This document shows, in pieces, positions 26,205 to 44,308 of a DNA stretch of 64,000 bases (its first letter is position 1; every line of letters begins with the position of its first letter). Location of the stretch: NCBI RefSeq assembly GCF_020382885.2, contig NC_058515.1:5625223-5689222 (forward strand), in the 5' to 3' direction. Both the position numbers and the translations under genes were made by a program. Under the pieces are notes generated by a model. The model was given only the letters and a program-made list of their open reading frames with translations. It was not told the DNA's origin and ran no database searches. The DNA is from Scatophagus argus (taxonomy: Eukaryota > Chordata > Actinopteri > Scatophagidae).

Positions 26205-29200
26205 CTGAAACAAACACACAGAGCCTAAAAATACAATTTCACCACTCGCACACCAACGATCACAAGCAAAATACAGTTTCTGTCTCAAGTATGACTCAAG
26301 TTCCCAAAAAAAAATAGTTTCCTCAAGTTTGCTGCGACTTGTGGCCACTCGAAATCCTGCACAACCTTATTTCAAAAGTTGACATAACAATAGTTTGCAG
26401 CAGGAAAAAGCTGATGGCCAATTATATGGCTGATATCACTGCCTATTCCTGTGAAAAAAAGGAACTAGAAACCAGATAACTGTTGAACTGAATATCAGAC
26501 TTTACGAACTGATCAAAAAGAACAAACAAATCTAATTCGGAGCGCTTTTTATCATCATCTTTTATCATCTACCCTCATCGGCCACTTTCTGAGCAACACT
26601 CCACCAATACCAATTGTCTGTGAAACAATCAGCGCCACCTCTCTACCCTCAACATCAGCTTATGACTCGGTATCTCTATTCAAAACAACCTTGTGCTGTT
26701 ATGAGTTCAGTGGCCACAGGATCCAAACTGATTAACTCAAATCTTCCTTTGTCACTTCAACTAATTAAGAAAATGTCTACAGAACAACAGAAAGGAGGGA
26801 TATTTAGTGGTCACTGTTTAAAAATCAATGATTTTTTTGTTTTGACATTTTCACTCGCTATGCTGATGCTGATATGCTGAACCCATTGCATATCAGTGCT
26901 CATTTTCCCAAATTTATCTGTATACCTCACTGCATGTTTTATTATGCAAGTTAACAGGATGTCAGGGATTGCTGTGACACTTAGAACTGATTTGGCCGCC
27001 TGCCATGGACTATAAATAAATGTAACTGACAGCAGAAACGATGTGTTTTACAGCGACACTGATGAATAAACTTTAGTTAATGTGAATCGGTCACATTATG
27101 GCCAACATCCGATCCGTGAGGTCAATAAATTGCCCGTAAGCAAGCATTGTTGACATCCATCCAGCAGATAGATAGAAAACTAAATATTACTCATTGATTA
27201 GGTGACTGAAAGCAACAATTTTGTTAATATATTCATCATTTAAGTAATTCTGTAATCAAAAATGTAAAAAAAACAAAAGTTAGTTTCAATATTTATGAAT
27301 ATTTGCTTTGTCTTGTACGATAGTAAATTGAATGTATTTGAATATCTGACCAGTGGTAACACAAAACAAGCTGTCTGTATCAGTTAAACTGAGCTATAAC
27401 AACATGACATATGGTAGACCAATCAGTTAACTGAGAAACTAATCATTAGATTAATCAATAATTAAAATCAACATTAGTTGCAGCCCCAAATATTTTAGGA
27501 TATGTGAAAAAGACACAAAAGTGATGTTGGTTTGTCCTGGCCTGACCTCAGATATGCATATTCAATGTCACTATTAAGACATCCAAAATGTGATGTCCTA
27601 TTTTTAGCCTGACATCATTTCCAGTCTGCAGTATGAAAATCTATGCATCGCGAAAAATCAAATCACAGTCTCGAGCACACCTTACACAAATCATTACGCA
27701 CATGCTTCTTCATACATGCAAGAAAATCCATCACAGCAGCGCTACTAACAAGTGGCAGCCTCTGAAAAACAACGTTGGACCAAAAAAAAATAAAAAAAAG
27801 CGTGACTCCCCCCACCCCCGGGCACGAGGGGGGCTCTCATTTTAACTGACATCCACAGTCAGTGCTATATTACGTGGCCAAGCCTCGTTTTCCTCCTCTC
27901 TCTCCCCCCCTCTCTCTCTCTCTCTCTGTATCTCCAGGCCAGTGGGTCTCACAGCAGCACAAAAGACTAGACGGTCAGCTCAGGACACAGCAGAAAGTAA
28001 ACTCCCTTGTCACACACAAACCGGGAGCGGTTACGAACGACAGATGACCACAGACAAAGACCGAGACGCGTCAAAGTAGAAAGACCAGTTATATCCAACG
28101 ACTCTCAAACGCTTGCTTTCTTTCACCACCAACTTCATCTCCAGTTTCCTAACTTGAATAAAGTAGACAGACGTACATTAACTTATTCCCTTCATTGTCC
28201 GCATTAAAAATGATCTTGTTTTCCTTCTGAAGAGGGAGACAGGCAGTCTTTACAAACCGAGAGATTAAGTCACATCTACCACACTCCGGGAGACAATACA
28301 AGTGTCTGAGGCCCTCTGGGGGTCTTTGTCTATCGCGGCTCCCGGTGGCCCCTACAACTACAACAGCTGTCCCCTCTAACTTCACTGGAAACCCGCATCG
28401 TCCGAGCTGAGCCATAAGTCTCTTTATTTTTTTTTACATATTTGCTTAAATGCCGCTGTATTCAAGTTTGAAAAATCGCTGAAACAGCATCTACAAAAGG
28501 GACCGAGATGTATAATCCCGCCCCGGTTCACTTTCAGGGAGAGTTTTTGGGTTGTGGTAGCCTCAGACACTGCTACGGTAGCCTCGGTCGCTAGCAGAGT
28601 AATCAACTATTATGAGCAATAAGAGCTAAAAGTATAAACGGAACTGCTGACTACACTTGGCAGAGTCTATTTGTAGTAATGCATGTTGCCCAATCCCTCC
28701 GTTTTGTGCGTAGTAATGCGATTTTACAACCCACCACCACAACAAGGAAACTTTTTGCCCCTTAACTTCCAATATTGGTAAATCTGATATGATTATGTAT
28801 TATGCTACATAAACCCAATGCATACAAAATACTATTAAACATGGCTAAATAAGTTTAAGTATAGAAAATAAATAGTATTTGTTCTAAATCAGAAATGCTG
28901 TGTCAACTGTCCTCATCGATGCATCATCTTTGACTCATACTGACAAATATGGTTGACAATAGTATTGCTTCAGTGACTAATAATATGTTCATGGATATCC
29001 GGACCAAGATTAGAGTGGCCTTCTAAATCTTTTTTGTTTGTTTGTTTGTTTTTGTACTTGGTAGAGATAACGCTATAATATCGGAATAGTGGTATTTTAA
29101 GTTTTATTTGATAATCTGTTAATCCTTATTATTTGAATAAATTAGTTTAATAACAAACCTCAAAAAACAAAAGGTGGTGGACTCGCACTGGTGCTTTAAC

Positions 29201-29627
29201 TGAGCCACGTTTGGGAGCTAAATCAATATTTTCAGTTTTTCCTTAGCAGTTATGTGTGTTGTGTGTCAGACTTTGAAGTCCTTTTGTTTTCCCCACGCTG
29301 GCGTTGCTGTTACTACCACTACCAACGCTCCTGCCTGCTGCTGGCATGGAGTGAAATCTCGCTCACTACATGATTAAAACTCAAGTTGGTGGTCTGGTTT
29401 CAGGATGTTTAACTGCAAACGGCAGCACTTTGAACAGCTCGGAGTAGTTTCTGGTGGCTGAACAATAAAAGTCAGGCGACATTTCGCCACTCACCAAAGT
29501 GTAACCTGAAGTCAAACCTAGTTGGGTCGTTGGGATGCTAACGTTAGCTCGTTAGCTTGCGGCTAGTACCCTCGCGTTACATTAGTAACGTTAATAGTTG
29601 GAAGTCGAGATAACAGTCACACTGTAC
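26205..29627 (-). other. rcor2: rcor2 5' intron
   Basis: The stretch between the acceptor just upstream of the start codon and a candidate non-coding first exon. It includes a diverged MITE-like element (27,175-27,487) and a C/T run near 27,893-27,928. No coding exon was recognised. Confidence 0.45.
27175..27487. mobile_element. diverged non-autonomous DNA transposon (hAT-like MITE)
   Basis: The right end AACATTAGTTGCAGCCCC, preceded by GATTAATCAATAATTAAAA, matches a dispersed element common in percomorph genomes whose terminal repeat reads GGGCTGCAACTAACGAT from outside. The inner segment (AAATTGAATGTATTTGAATA, ACAAAACAAG, TAGACCAATCAGTTAACTGA) also fits from memory. The left end is eroded, so its boundary is approximate. 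Family name not certain. Confidence 0.5.
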
Positions 29628-29693
29628 CTGTGTTCGGTTCCTCCCCGCTTTTGAGCACCCAAAACTTATCTGCGCCTCTGTCCGCGGTTTATA
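29628..29693 (-). promoter_or_regulatory. rcor2: candidate rcor2 promoter and non-coding first exon
   Basis: On the minus strand a TATAAA (29,693-29,688) is followed by a short GC-rich stretch ending in a good donor (CACAG|GTACAG, exon edge at 29,628). This would give a first exon of about 35-40 nt spliced to the acceptor two bases before the rcor2 ATG. GCTAACGTTAGC-type motifs lie just downstream near 29,536-29,560. Inferred from signals only. Confidence 0.35.
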
Positions 29694-30485
29694 CTCCTCT
29701 TCGAAGCGCTAAAAGACAATTATTGCATCTAAAACAGCTTAATTCTTGCCTAATTGATGCGCACAGTCAGTACAATGAAGTGAACTGCATAGATAGATGG
29801 TAGCAGCCGTGAGTGTGTGCCGGGGAGACGGACAACACCCGGGGAAAAGTGAGGTGGACATCCGCCCCGATGCGATCGCCTCTCCCAACCAGTCGTTTGG
29901 ATTGACAAAAAGTAGTCCTGCAAAACTATTAAGTGTAGCTACCCTCTTTCGGATGTTTTGTAGCTGAGCATGTCATTTGAGACGTTACAGTAATTGTTTA
30001 CCAATATGTCGTACTGAAAAACTGACTAAAAAAATCAGCTGTTAAAACTATCTACTTACAAATTCACGCTATAATAATTACAATTAACCTCGTTTAAATG
30101 AAAGCTGAAAGAAGGGGAGGTTATGCTGCGTAGAAACAGTAGCTGTTATAGACTCTTAATCTGCCATCTATCAAAATCCCATAAATTAGGGACTACTTGC
30201 CAGTGTGTCGGCGGAGGGATTCGTCAACTGTGCATCTCTGTGCTGAGGCAGGCTGTCCAGACTTGTACTGATGTATGCATGGTGGAGAAAAGGGCAGGAG
30301 AGGGGGGACACATTTGAACCTAGCGTGCGTGTATGTGTGAGAGCGAAGGTGTCGACAAGAGCGTGCGTGACTTTCTACACGTACCAGCAAGGACTCAGAT
30401 AAATAGTCTCAATTGACTTGGTCTATTTTTTTTTTATTATTTAAAATGTCGAACAATTCAAAGAGTTCTGCCTCGTGCCTTGTGC

Positions 30486-30510
30486 GTGTGTGTGTGTGTG
30501 TGTGTGTGTG
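30486..30510. repeat. (TG)n microsatellite
   Basis: About 12 uninterrupted TG units at the left edge of the pyrimidine-rich tract. Confidence 0.9.
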
Positions 30511-30689
30511 CACAGGTGGATAAGTGTGTGTGTGAGCAGAACAGGTCATGTTTCAGTGATAGCCGTAGCAGGATTTCACACCTGATGCAGGCAATAAACA
30601 CAGCAACAAACACATATAGACAGAACCTGCTGCTGACATGTAACAGCCTGTTACATACTTCTCCAGCTTTCTTTGTACTCTCTCTTTGG

Positions 30690-32130
30690 TAACACCACCT
30701 CCTCCTCGTTTTCCCCACCTCATCTTCATCATCCAAGTTCACTAATTTTCCCACCTTTTCTCCATCTCCTCTGAGATTTCTCGTGTTTGTCGTCTCCCCT
30801 TTTTTTCTCCACAGTCCTGCTTCCTTCTCCTTTATTTTGCACCTCCTCTATTAGCTTCATTTCCTTGTACTTCCTCTTTGATCTCTCTTCATTTGCTCTT
30901 CTTTCTTCTCCTTATCATTACTTTCTCCTTCCTCCTCCTCCTCCTCCTCCCATCTTCCTTTTCCTTCCAGCTCCTGGATATCTGCCCTAGTTCCTCCCTT
31001 CTTCTTTCCTCCTTCATTTCATTGTCTGTGCTTGATTTCTGATTTTTTTCTCTTTATTTATTTATTTATTGTTTCACCTCCTCTCTCTACCTCTCTCCTT
31101 TTCTCCCCCTGGCTCACTCTTTTCACCTCATCCATTTCCTTTGCGTCTTCCTCTTGCAACCCCCCCCCCCCCACACACACACACACACTTTCTCTCTTCA
31201 GTGATGACTCCTCTCCTGTCCTCTGTCTTTCCTGTCTCCCTCCCCTCCTTCCTGCTCTTCATCTCCATCCTCACCCCTCCTCCTGCTCCTCTTCTTCCTT
31301 CCTGTCTCTCTCTCTCTCTCTCTCTCGCTCTCTCTCTCTGACTACTTCTCCGTCTTCCCCTCTTGTCGTCTTCCTCTCATGTCGCTTTCGATTTCAACAG
31401 TGTGTGTGCGTACGTGCAAATTCTTCCCTTCCCCTCCCCCCATCCTCCCCCTACGGTGACACAGTACAGCAGTTTCGCTTCACTCACCTCCAGCCCCCCC
31501 CCCCTTTTTTCTCCTCTTCCTCCCTCTTCATCTTCCTCTCTCTCCAGTCTCATTTTCACCTCTGCCATCTCCTGCTCTCATATCCTCTCCCCTCGCCTCC
31601 TTCCCTCCTCTCCTCTCATTAGTCAGTGTCCATGAAACTCACCATTCCACTGTCTCTCTCCTCGCTCAGTCCTCCAGTCCCTAACACATCCTTACTAATG
31701 AACAACTGCTACACCCCACCCCTCCATCCCCACCTCTCAGCTCTCCTTTCATCCTCCTCTTCTTCTTCCTGTCCTCCCCTCTCCTCCTCCTCTCTTCTCC
31801 TCTCCATTTGCCACTTTGTCCCTCTCTCCCTCTCTCCCCCTTCCCTTCCCTCCTCTTCGCGCTCTGCTTCTCTTCGATCTCTCACTCCCACTCTCCCTTT
31901 AGCTCACTCTTGTGTCTCCACTTCTTTCCCCACCCCTCCTCCTTCCTCCCTTTTCTCACCAGCCGTCTCATTCCTCCTTCTTGCCTGTCTTTCTGTCTGC
32001 TCTTCTCACTTTTGTCGAGGTAAATGTCTGTCTCCTCTGCTGTTTCCCTCCCTCAGTAAGTCTCCTTCCCTCCCTTACACCTCACCCCAACTCCCATCCC
32101 TCCCTCCCTTGAATCCTCTGACTTTCTCTG
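30690..32130. repeat. 1.4-kb polypyrimidine (C/T) tract
   Basis: For about 1.4 kb the plus strand is overwhelmingly C and T, made of imperfect CTC, CCT, TTCC and (CT)n units, with a C run beside (CA)n near 31,160-31,190 and pure (CT)n near 31,299-31,340. The long reading frames here (up to 196 codons) are Ser/Leu/Pro strings produced by this bias and are not genes. Confidence 0.85.
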
Positions 32131-34183
32131 TTATCTCAGGAGATGCATAGAATCAGATGTGATAGAATGAGCTCTTCCCATCATAGTCATTGAATTGCTG
32201 TTGTTACATAGGATACATGTCTAAATGTTTTACATTGTACACAGTGAAATGATCCCCTTTATTGATTCATTTTTACATGAGTTTTAAGTGAACTGTGCAA
32301 TGTATGATACACACGCACACACGTGTTATTATAATGTAAGCTTTCCTGATGCAAACGGATCATAGTAAGTAAATTAAAACTGAAATTATAGACAGAGTAA
32401 CAGATCACAGTTAAGTTGTATGTCTGTCCATGCTCACACACTGGACATAACAACTTAACCGCCTGTGCATTTGCCAAGTCATGAGGTGTGCAAAAAGATT
32501 AGAAATGCCTACAAATCTTTTTAAGGAAAACAATTTACCTCAAATCATTTTTTTTATCCTGATGATCTTTTTGCCCACATGCCCATGCAGTATGTTGAGG
32601 TTTGGTGATATCTGTTGTCACTGCTACACCCTTAATGCTACCCAGTGGTGTGTGGTGTCCTAGTTCCATACAAACTATTCTATTACACTATATAAACAGG
32701 TTTTGAGTCTGATAGTGATAGTAACAAACTGCAAGTTAAAAAAAATAAAAAACATAACATAAAAACCAGTATGCGTACCCAAAGGCCAACAATGCATTGC
32801 ATGAAGAAAATGGAGGAGCTGCTCACAGCTGAAACAAGATTAAATGGAATGCGAATGGTGGCAATACAGCAGAAACAGACAACAAAGAACAGAAAAACAA
32901 TGAATTCTTGGCGGAAATATTTTGCTGTCTATCCAACTTTTTCCATACATTAGCATTAAAAGTATTGCATCATTTCCTGTCATAAAAGTTAAGTATATGT
33001 TGCTTTCTGTGAACTGCGAAAACAGTATGCTAAGACAATCAGGGCATACTTTACAGAACTAGTATGGAACTGGATCACAATGTGTCAAGACCCAGTAGGC
33101 TTCTGTGTTTGATATAGAACACATAAGAACAAACAACATACTGATATTTTTTACAGGTAGATTTTGAAGAATACTGTAAAATAATGCTAAAGACCATCAT
33201 AGCATCTAAAGTTTAATCTCCTTGGAAGCATTAATGTGTTTAGCAGATTTCATGGCAATGTGCCTGTTAGATTATGAGATACTGTGTGCGCTAAGTTGAT
33301 ATTTTGAATTAAAGCTGGCATATATCAGGACAGTCCACAGAGCGTAAAACAATGGAAATGGATCATTATCATGGGATCATGACTACTTACTGAAAACTGC
33401 ATAAAAATCCAGTGTTGATCAGCAGATGGAGATAATGGAAAATCAGTGGTTCATTAAAATCATTTGGGATCTTCTTTAAGGAATGTGTAAAAATCCAAGC
33501 AAATCTGATGGCAACCTGGCCAATTCGTGTTGAGATATCTATATTTTTCTGCATCAATGAGAAATATATGAGTTCAGCATTTACAGAAGATTATCAAATG
33601 AGGCTGAATGTCTCCACTGAAATTTAGACTTGCTCAATATCTGTCTTTCAGGGGTGTTGATGCAGACTTGTTTGTGCTGCTTAACCACCCGATATGAAAA
33701 CTTTAAAGCCTCCCACATAAACTCAGTCAACCAGAAAGCACTTGGTCTTAATACACAGATATGGAAGTCCAACTGCAGGAGACATCAGATATAAGACATT
33801 TTCTCTGCAGGTGTACTCAGCAACCATTTCACCTCAGTAGAACAGCCGTGTAGGCTGGATGTCCAGTCTATGTGTTGTGATTCTGTGCTGCAGGGCTTGC
33901 TGTGTTGAAAGAGGCCTCATCCTCTTCCACCATTCTCCTCTGCTGCTTTCCACGCTGCATCTGTTGATTCCCTCTCTCACCCTCCTCACCTCTCCTTCTC
34001 TCCTCGCTATTGCTTTCACCCCTGCGGCCTTCCTTCCCCTCTAATCTTTGTCCTCTGTCCCCATCTTCCTCATTCTCTCCAGTCTTCATCATCACCTGCC
34101 CCCATCTTTCCTCTTCATCTCCTCCTCTGCTCATCTATCAGTCTATGTTCCTATCTTGGGTCTATAAAAGAACATGTACGTAC

Positions 34184-34185
<2 letters not shown>

Positions 34186-34226
<41 letters not shown>
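34186..34226. repeat. (TG)n microsatellite
   Basis: About 20 TG units, preceded by a TACG/TATG variant. Confidence 0.95.
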
Positions 34227-34227
<1 letters not shown>

Positions 34228-34635
34228 ATATACCAGTATACGTGTGGGTGGAGGAGCTTGAATTACATTATGCACTTCTGCGAGCAAACACACACCAGAG
34301 AGGACATACAGAGAGTCTTAAATATATGCTACAGACAATAGGACAAAGAGTCATATCTCTACTGCAGAATTAGTTCCTATGTTGATATTTGTCAGTATGT
34401 CTGGGCTGAACGCAGACAGGGAGACTTCTTACAGCGAGCATCAGGCCTAAGTATAGACTAACAGAGCCTTATTGCGCCCCCTACTGACACATGAAATAAA
34501 TAGTTTTTCTCCAACCAAGAGACAGATTCCCTGAAGACAAAAGACTGTGGGCGGGGTTTAGACACTGGGCCATCTGCGAACTGGAGAGGGCTGCTGTGTG
34601 TGTGAGAGAGAGAAAGAAACCCCCCACCCCACCCC

Positions 34636-34636
<1 letters not shown>

Positions 34637-34682
<46 letters not shown>
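34637..34682. repeat. (AC)n microsatellite
   Basis: About 22 uninterrupted AC units after a C-rich lead. Confidence 0.95.
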
Positions 34683-34684
<2 letters not shown>

Positions 34685-35207
34685 AAGGCCTTTATTTGCA
34701 TTATGAAAAAGTGGGTAGGTCTGTGAAGGTGGCTGCCTCATATCCCACCAAACCAGGAGCTCCCAGTTACAGTCGGGGATCTACAGAATAATATTTAATC
34801 CATTTGTTTTGAAATCACAGAGGCTGCAATGCTGTATGTGTACAAAACTATATTAATATACAGAATCAATAGTCTTCCCTTTCCGGCTTCTTTTCTTCTG
34901 ACCTTATCACATTTTAATTCTATCAAAGCCAACACAATACAGACATGAGCATAAAAGCTTGTTATTACACTAAAAGATGAAATATATTTAATTTTTTATC
35001 TGTTATCAAGGCTATGAATGAAGAAAAATCTTATGGTAAGCAAAAAAAAAAAGAATGCATAGATAAAGAAATTCTTCGAAATGTTTGTATTTGAAGTCAT
35101 TTAGATGCAAGATAGGTCAAACCCTCTATTAGATGCATTATACGCCACTGATATATATGATACATACATATAGAGGAAATTAAAATTCAACTCCTGCATC
35201 ATTGTAT

Positions 35208-35252
35208 GATAGATAGATAGATAGATACTTTATTGATCCCGAGGGAAATTCA
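35208..35252 (-). mobile_element. LINE 3' tail with (GATA)n
   Basis: GATA units run directly into ACTTTATTGATCCCGAGGG. Read on the minus strand this is CCCTCGGGATCAATAAAGT followed by (ATCT)n, a 3' end shared by many fish LINE copies. Only about 45 bases survive, so the copy is extremely 5'-truncated. Clade not determined. Confidence 0.55.
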
Positions 35253-35255
35253 AGA

Positions 35256-35280
35256 GGGTTAGGATTAGGGTTAGGGTTAG
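35256..35280. repeat. short interstitial telomere-like repeat
   Basis: Four TTAGGG-type units, one of them the variant GGATTA, placed four bases after the LINE-like tail. Exact vertebrate telomere motif but very short. Confidence 0.8.
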
Positions 35281-35518
35281 TGGCATTATGTGGCAGTGTT
35301 CTTAAGCATCCGTTGTAACTCAAATTTGCAAGCAATTTTCATCAAATTAGAGAAAGTCACATTTTGAACATTTGAAAAGTGATTTTGAACATTAATGAAT
35401 GGGTTTCCAATAGCTTTTGCCAATTTTTCATTACTTCCTATTCCTTCCTATTCCTTAAATTTGAGAATTTACTTCCCATCTTTGTAATATATGATAAAGT
35501 GATTAAAGTGACATATTT

Positions 35519-35729
35519 TGTCATTGGAGGGAACTCACTCCAACGAAATTTGTTCTCTGCATTTAACCCACCCAAGTGACGTGCACACACACACAGCAAA
35601 CCCGGGGCAGTGGGCGACCGCGTGCAGCGCCTGGGGAGCAGTGGGGGTTAGGCATGGACACCGGGACGGGGAATCGAACCAGCGATCCACCGGTTACGGG
35701 TCCGACACCCTAACCGCTGATCCACGACT
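35519..35729 (-). mobile_element. tRNA-derived SINE relic
   Basis: On the minus strand the right end gives a tRNA-like head: GTGGATCAGCGGTTAGGGTG resembles box A and GGTTCGATTCC is a clean box B. Downstream in element orientation come the body motifs complementary to GGGGAGCAGTGGGGGTTA and AACGAAATTTGTTCTCTGCA, both common in fish SINEs. The family name is not certain. The 83-codon ORF over it is incidental. Confidence 0.7.
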
Positions 35730-35769
35730 AATAATACATCCTTTTTGGACTGTGGGTCAAACAAAATAA

Positions 35770-37200
35770 AACAATTTGCACGTTACCTTGGGGTCAGAGA
35801 AACTGTGAGATTTTTCACAGTTTTTGACATATAAGAAAATAATTACTGATTTCAGAAAGTAAGTTGTACAGTGATATATTAGTCATACCAAACTTTATTA
35901 TAAGTTAAAATTAAACATGTTATAATTGTCATGTAATTTCCACCCCGCAGAAATATCATAATATTGTTGTAATATTTTTCAAGGGAAGAGTGTGTATCTG
36001 TACTCTCTAGTGAATTTAATCTGTTAGTCACCTTCATGTTAGTCTTTTGTCTCTGTGGGAATCGCTGTTCTGTCCTAGAACGTTCTCACCGAGTCCTATA
36101 GCGTGACTTTGTACAATATTCCTCTGCATTTTTGCGGTTGCTGTCTCACCTAATGAAAGATTATGCAGCATGTTTCACTCTGCAGTTTATGCTGCAGGGT
36201 GGTGGTGGGTGTACCACAGTGTATTTTATGCTCCACCAGCCAATTACAGTTTGCTTGTAAGTGCTGGCATCAAGGGTAAAAGAGTGCCCAAAATGGAAGC
36301 CGAGGTAGAAAGAGATTAACCAAAAAGCCATGTTTTCTATAGCTGCTTATCTTTTATCCTATCTTCATCTTAATTCTGGGTTTGGAAAAATTTTCAAGGT
36401 CTGCAATATGAATTAAATGATTTTACACTCCACATTACCACCTAGTGGTCACTATTATGAACTGCTACTAATATAATAAGAGTCTAGGTTTAAGATTAAG
36501 ATTGATCTCTGGTCTGCCGGGGATGATGAATGCCAAATTGCTATTAATCGTACCATTTCTGAATTCTAATAAAATATAGGCATCCCAGTGTACAAAAAAA
36601 ATAATAAATGAGAGAATGTAAACTGGCCTTCACAGAAAGGACACAATCTTAGTGTCTTTACATAAAGTGATGTAAAGTAACTGATAAAACACACAGGTTC
36701 CTGTAATTAATTGAGTTAAATTCCTACGCCATCCAATCTAAAAACATCCCGTGGGCCCAGTTATAGCATTTTCTTCCACTAGTAGTGGAATAGGATTTAC
36801 ATAGGATTTACAAAGAGTTGCAAAACGAGCTGGAAAAACGGAGAAAAATTACATTAAGATTACTGAGATTCAAATACTCACTGAGCTTGTTATTAAATTA
36901 GCCTGTGTTCCGTGTAATAGGCTATGTTAGTCCCAGCTGCCTGCAGCGTTGTTGCTCATAACAGTGGATTCATGCTAATATCGAAAACATAATTCTGTCC
37001 CACGATATAACAGGGAAGTGACTGTGAAAGGTCAAAGGTTATCCTCCTACAACGTGCAGTGTGGCGTGCTGGACCCTGCCAGGCCTCTGAGGGTCTGTCG
37101 TCATTTTCCAAACATGGAAACCATATTCGCGCTAAAGAAGTGGTGCCTTCAAATGCTGTCGAAATAATGGGAAGCGAGCATATGGGCTGGTTTGACAGCA
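35770..37200. other. intergenic stretch before the tRNA gene
   Basis: AT-rich sequence with no gene or repeat that I can name. Confidence 0.5.
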
Positions 37201-37282
37201 GGTAGCGTGGCCGAGCGGTCTAAGGCGCTGGATTAAGGCTCCAGTCTCTTCGGGGGCGTGGGTTCGAATCCCACCGCTGCCA
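37201..37282 (+). tRNA. tRNA-Leu (anticodon AAG)
   Basis: An 82-nt gene with a class II (long variable arm) fold. The acceptor stem is GGTAGCG paired with CGCTGCC, followed by discriminator A. The anticodon arm CTGGA-TTAAGGC-TCCAG places AAG at 34-36. Box A reads TGGCCGAGCGG and box B GGTTCGAATCC. There is no intron and no encoded CCA. A TTTT run at 37,289-37,292 serves as a Pol III terminator. As I remember it, the sequence equals human tRNA-Leu-AAG, so it is very likely functional. No other tRNA gene lies in the window. Confidence 0.97.
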
Positions 37283-37292
37283 GGAAGCTTTT

Positions 37293-38120
37293 CTTTGGAA
37301 ATCGTATGTATGTATGCTTTCCAAATCAATTATGTGCTAATTAACAGGTCAAATAAGATTTGTAAGCAGTAAAGGTGTTTGTATGATCAAGCATGTCAAG
37401 GAAATTTTACTCAACATAAACTGTAAGGGAAGAGTCTCACTTCTAGAGCAATAAACTGTATAAAATTAATGGTAAGGTTTATGTGTATTTCTTTAACTAA
37501 AAGAAAAGCAAAAATAATCATTTGTCTAATTAGACAGTAAAAAGGTTTTACCTTACTTTACAGTAAAGTGAAAACCAAAACCTGTGATGACCCTAAAATG
37601 TAACGCATTGCTAAAGGACGAACTACTCAAAACTGTGTTATAGTTAAAACTATCTCCAACTCAACCAACTACAAAACTAAAATGCCTCGTACACAGTAAT
37701 ACACAACTACTTTTTCTTTAAATACTTTAAGGACTCTTAGCTAATAATCCTTACTTTTTTAACTGAACATTTTGACTTTTTCTTGTAATGGAGTATATAT
37801 GGAGTTTGGATGGCAAAAGATAATAGTAAATAATAATATTACATATTACAAAAACATTCAACGTCAACTTTAACAAAAAACAAAGTGTATATTTGTCAAC
37901 AATGTCAAATTTCACAAAAATATGTACGGAAAAGCAACGAGCGGTAGCAGGTTTTGTTCCCCCAATGTTTTGGACACAGTCCTCAGTTAAAAACTTGACC
38001 CACTAGAATCTCGGAAGTCGGAGCCCGTGAAGAGCGCGTGAATGCAGCATAGTTGGACGACGGAGACGAGAGGAAAGAAAAGGGCAAGGAAGGGACCTGT
38101 AATAAATTCAGCCTCGCACT
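37293..38120. other. spacer between the tRNA gene and the naa40 promoter
   Basis: AT-rich to about 37,900, then more balanced and CpG-containing as it approaches naa40. No gene recognised. Confidence 0.5.
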
Positions 38121-38142
38121 ATTGGCGCCAATCCGATATAAA
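38121..38142 (+). promoter_or_regulatory. naa40: naa40 core promoter: palindromic double CCAAT box and TATA-like box
   Basis: ATTGGCGCCAAT (38,121-38,132) is a perfect 12-base palindrome holding two opposed CCAAT boxes around GGCGCC. Four bases later comes TATAAA (38,137-38,142). Together they predict a start near 38,165-38,175, about 215 nt upstream of the naa40 ATG. NF-Y binding is inferred from the motif. Confidence 0.5.
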
Positions 38143-38386
38143 GAGGAAAAATAGCTAATTTTTCATTGACGTTTTAATCAAGTTTTCGTCTAACCGTCGC
38201 TACTATCTCAGCCATCTGTCGGTGCTGTAGCCAGCTAGCCTCGTTAGCACACTATCTATCATTGTCATATTAATCTGGCCCCCTTCTTTCTGTCTGTAGT
38301 CACGATACTAATAACTCAGCAACAGTAAGGCACAGGGACAATAGAGGTGTGTTTCTCCAGAGGGATCGATAAGACACAGCTGCAAA

Positions 38387-44308
<5,922 letters not shown>

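Larger units (their letters stand above)
32150..35200. other. intergenic stretch without recognised gene
   Basis: AT-rich, with a second short C/T-rich patch (about 33,930-34,135), (TG)n at 34,186-34,226 and (CA)n at 34,637-34,682. Segments near 33,205-33,285 and 33,430-33,545 carry the phrases TTTCATGGCAATGTG and TGATGGCAACCTGGCC...GAGATATCT, which resemble a dispersed percomorph repeat (remembered as TTTCATGGCAATCCATCC then TTGAGATATTTC). No gene seen. Confidence 0.45.

Noticed and set aside
31032-32150. Long plus-strand reading frames of 196 and 174 codons
   Set aside because: They are Ser/Leu/Pro strings forced by the C/T-rich tract; overlapping frames are equally open and no domain is visible.
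35518-35769. 83-codon frame at the SINE
   Set aside because: Runs through the tRNA-derived SINE body; the sequence is explained by the repeat.
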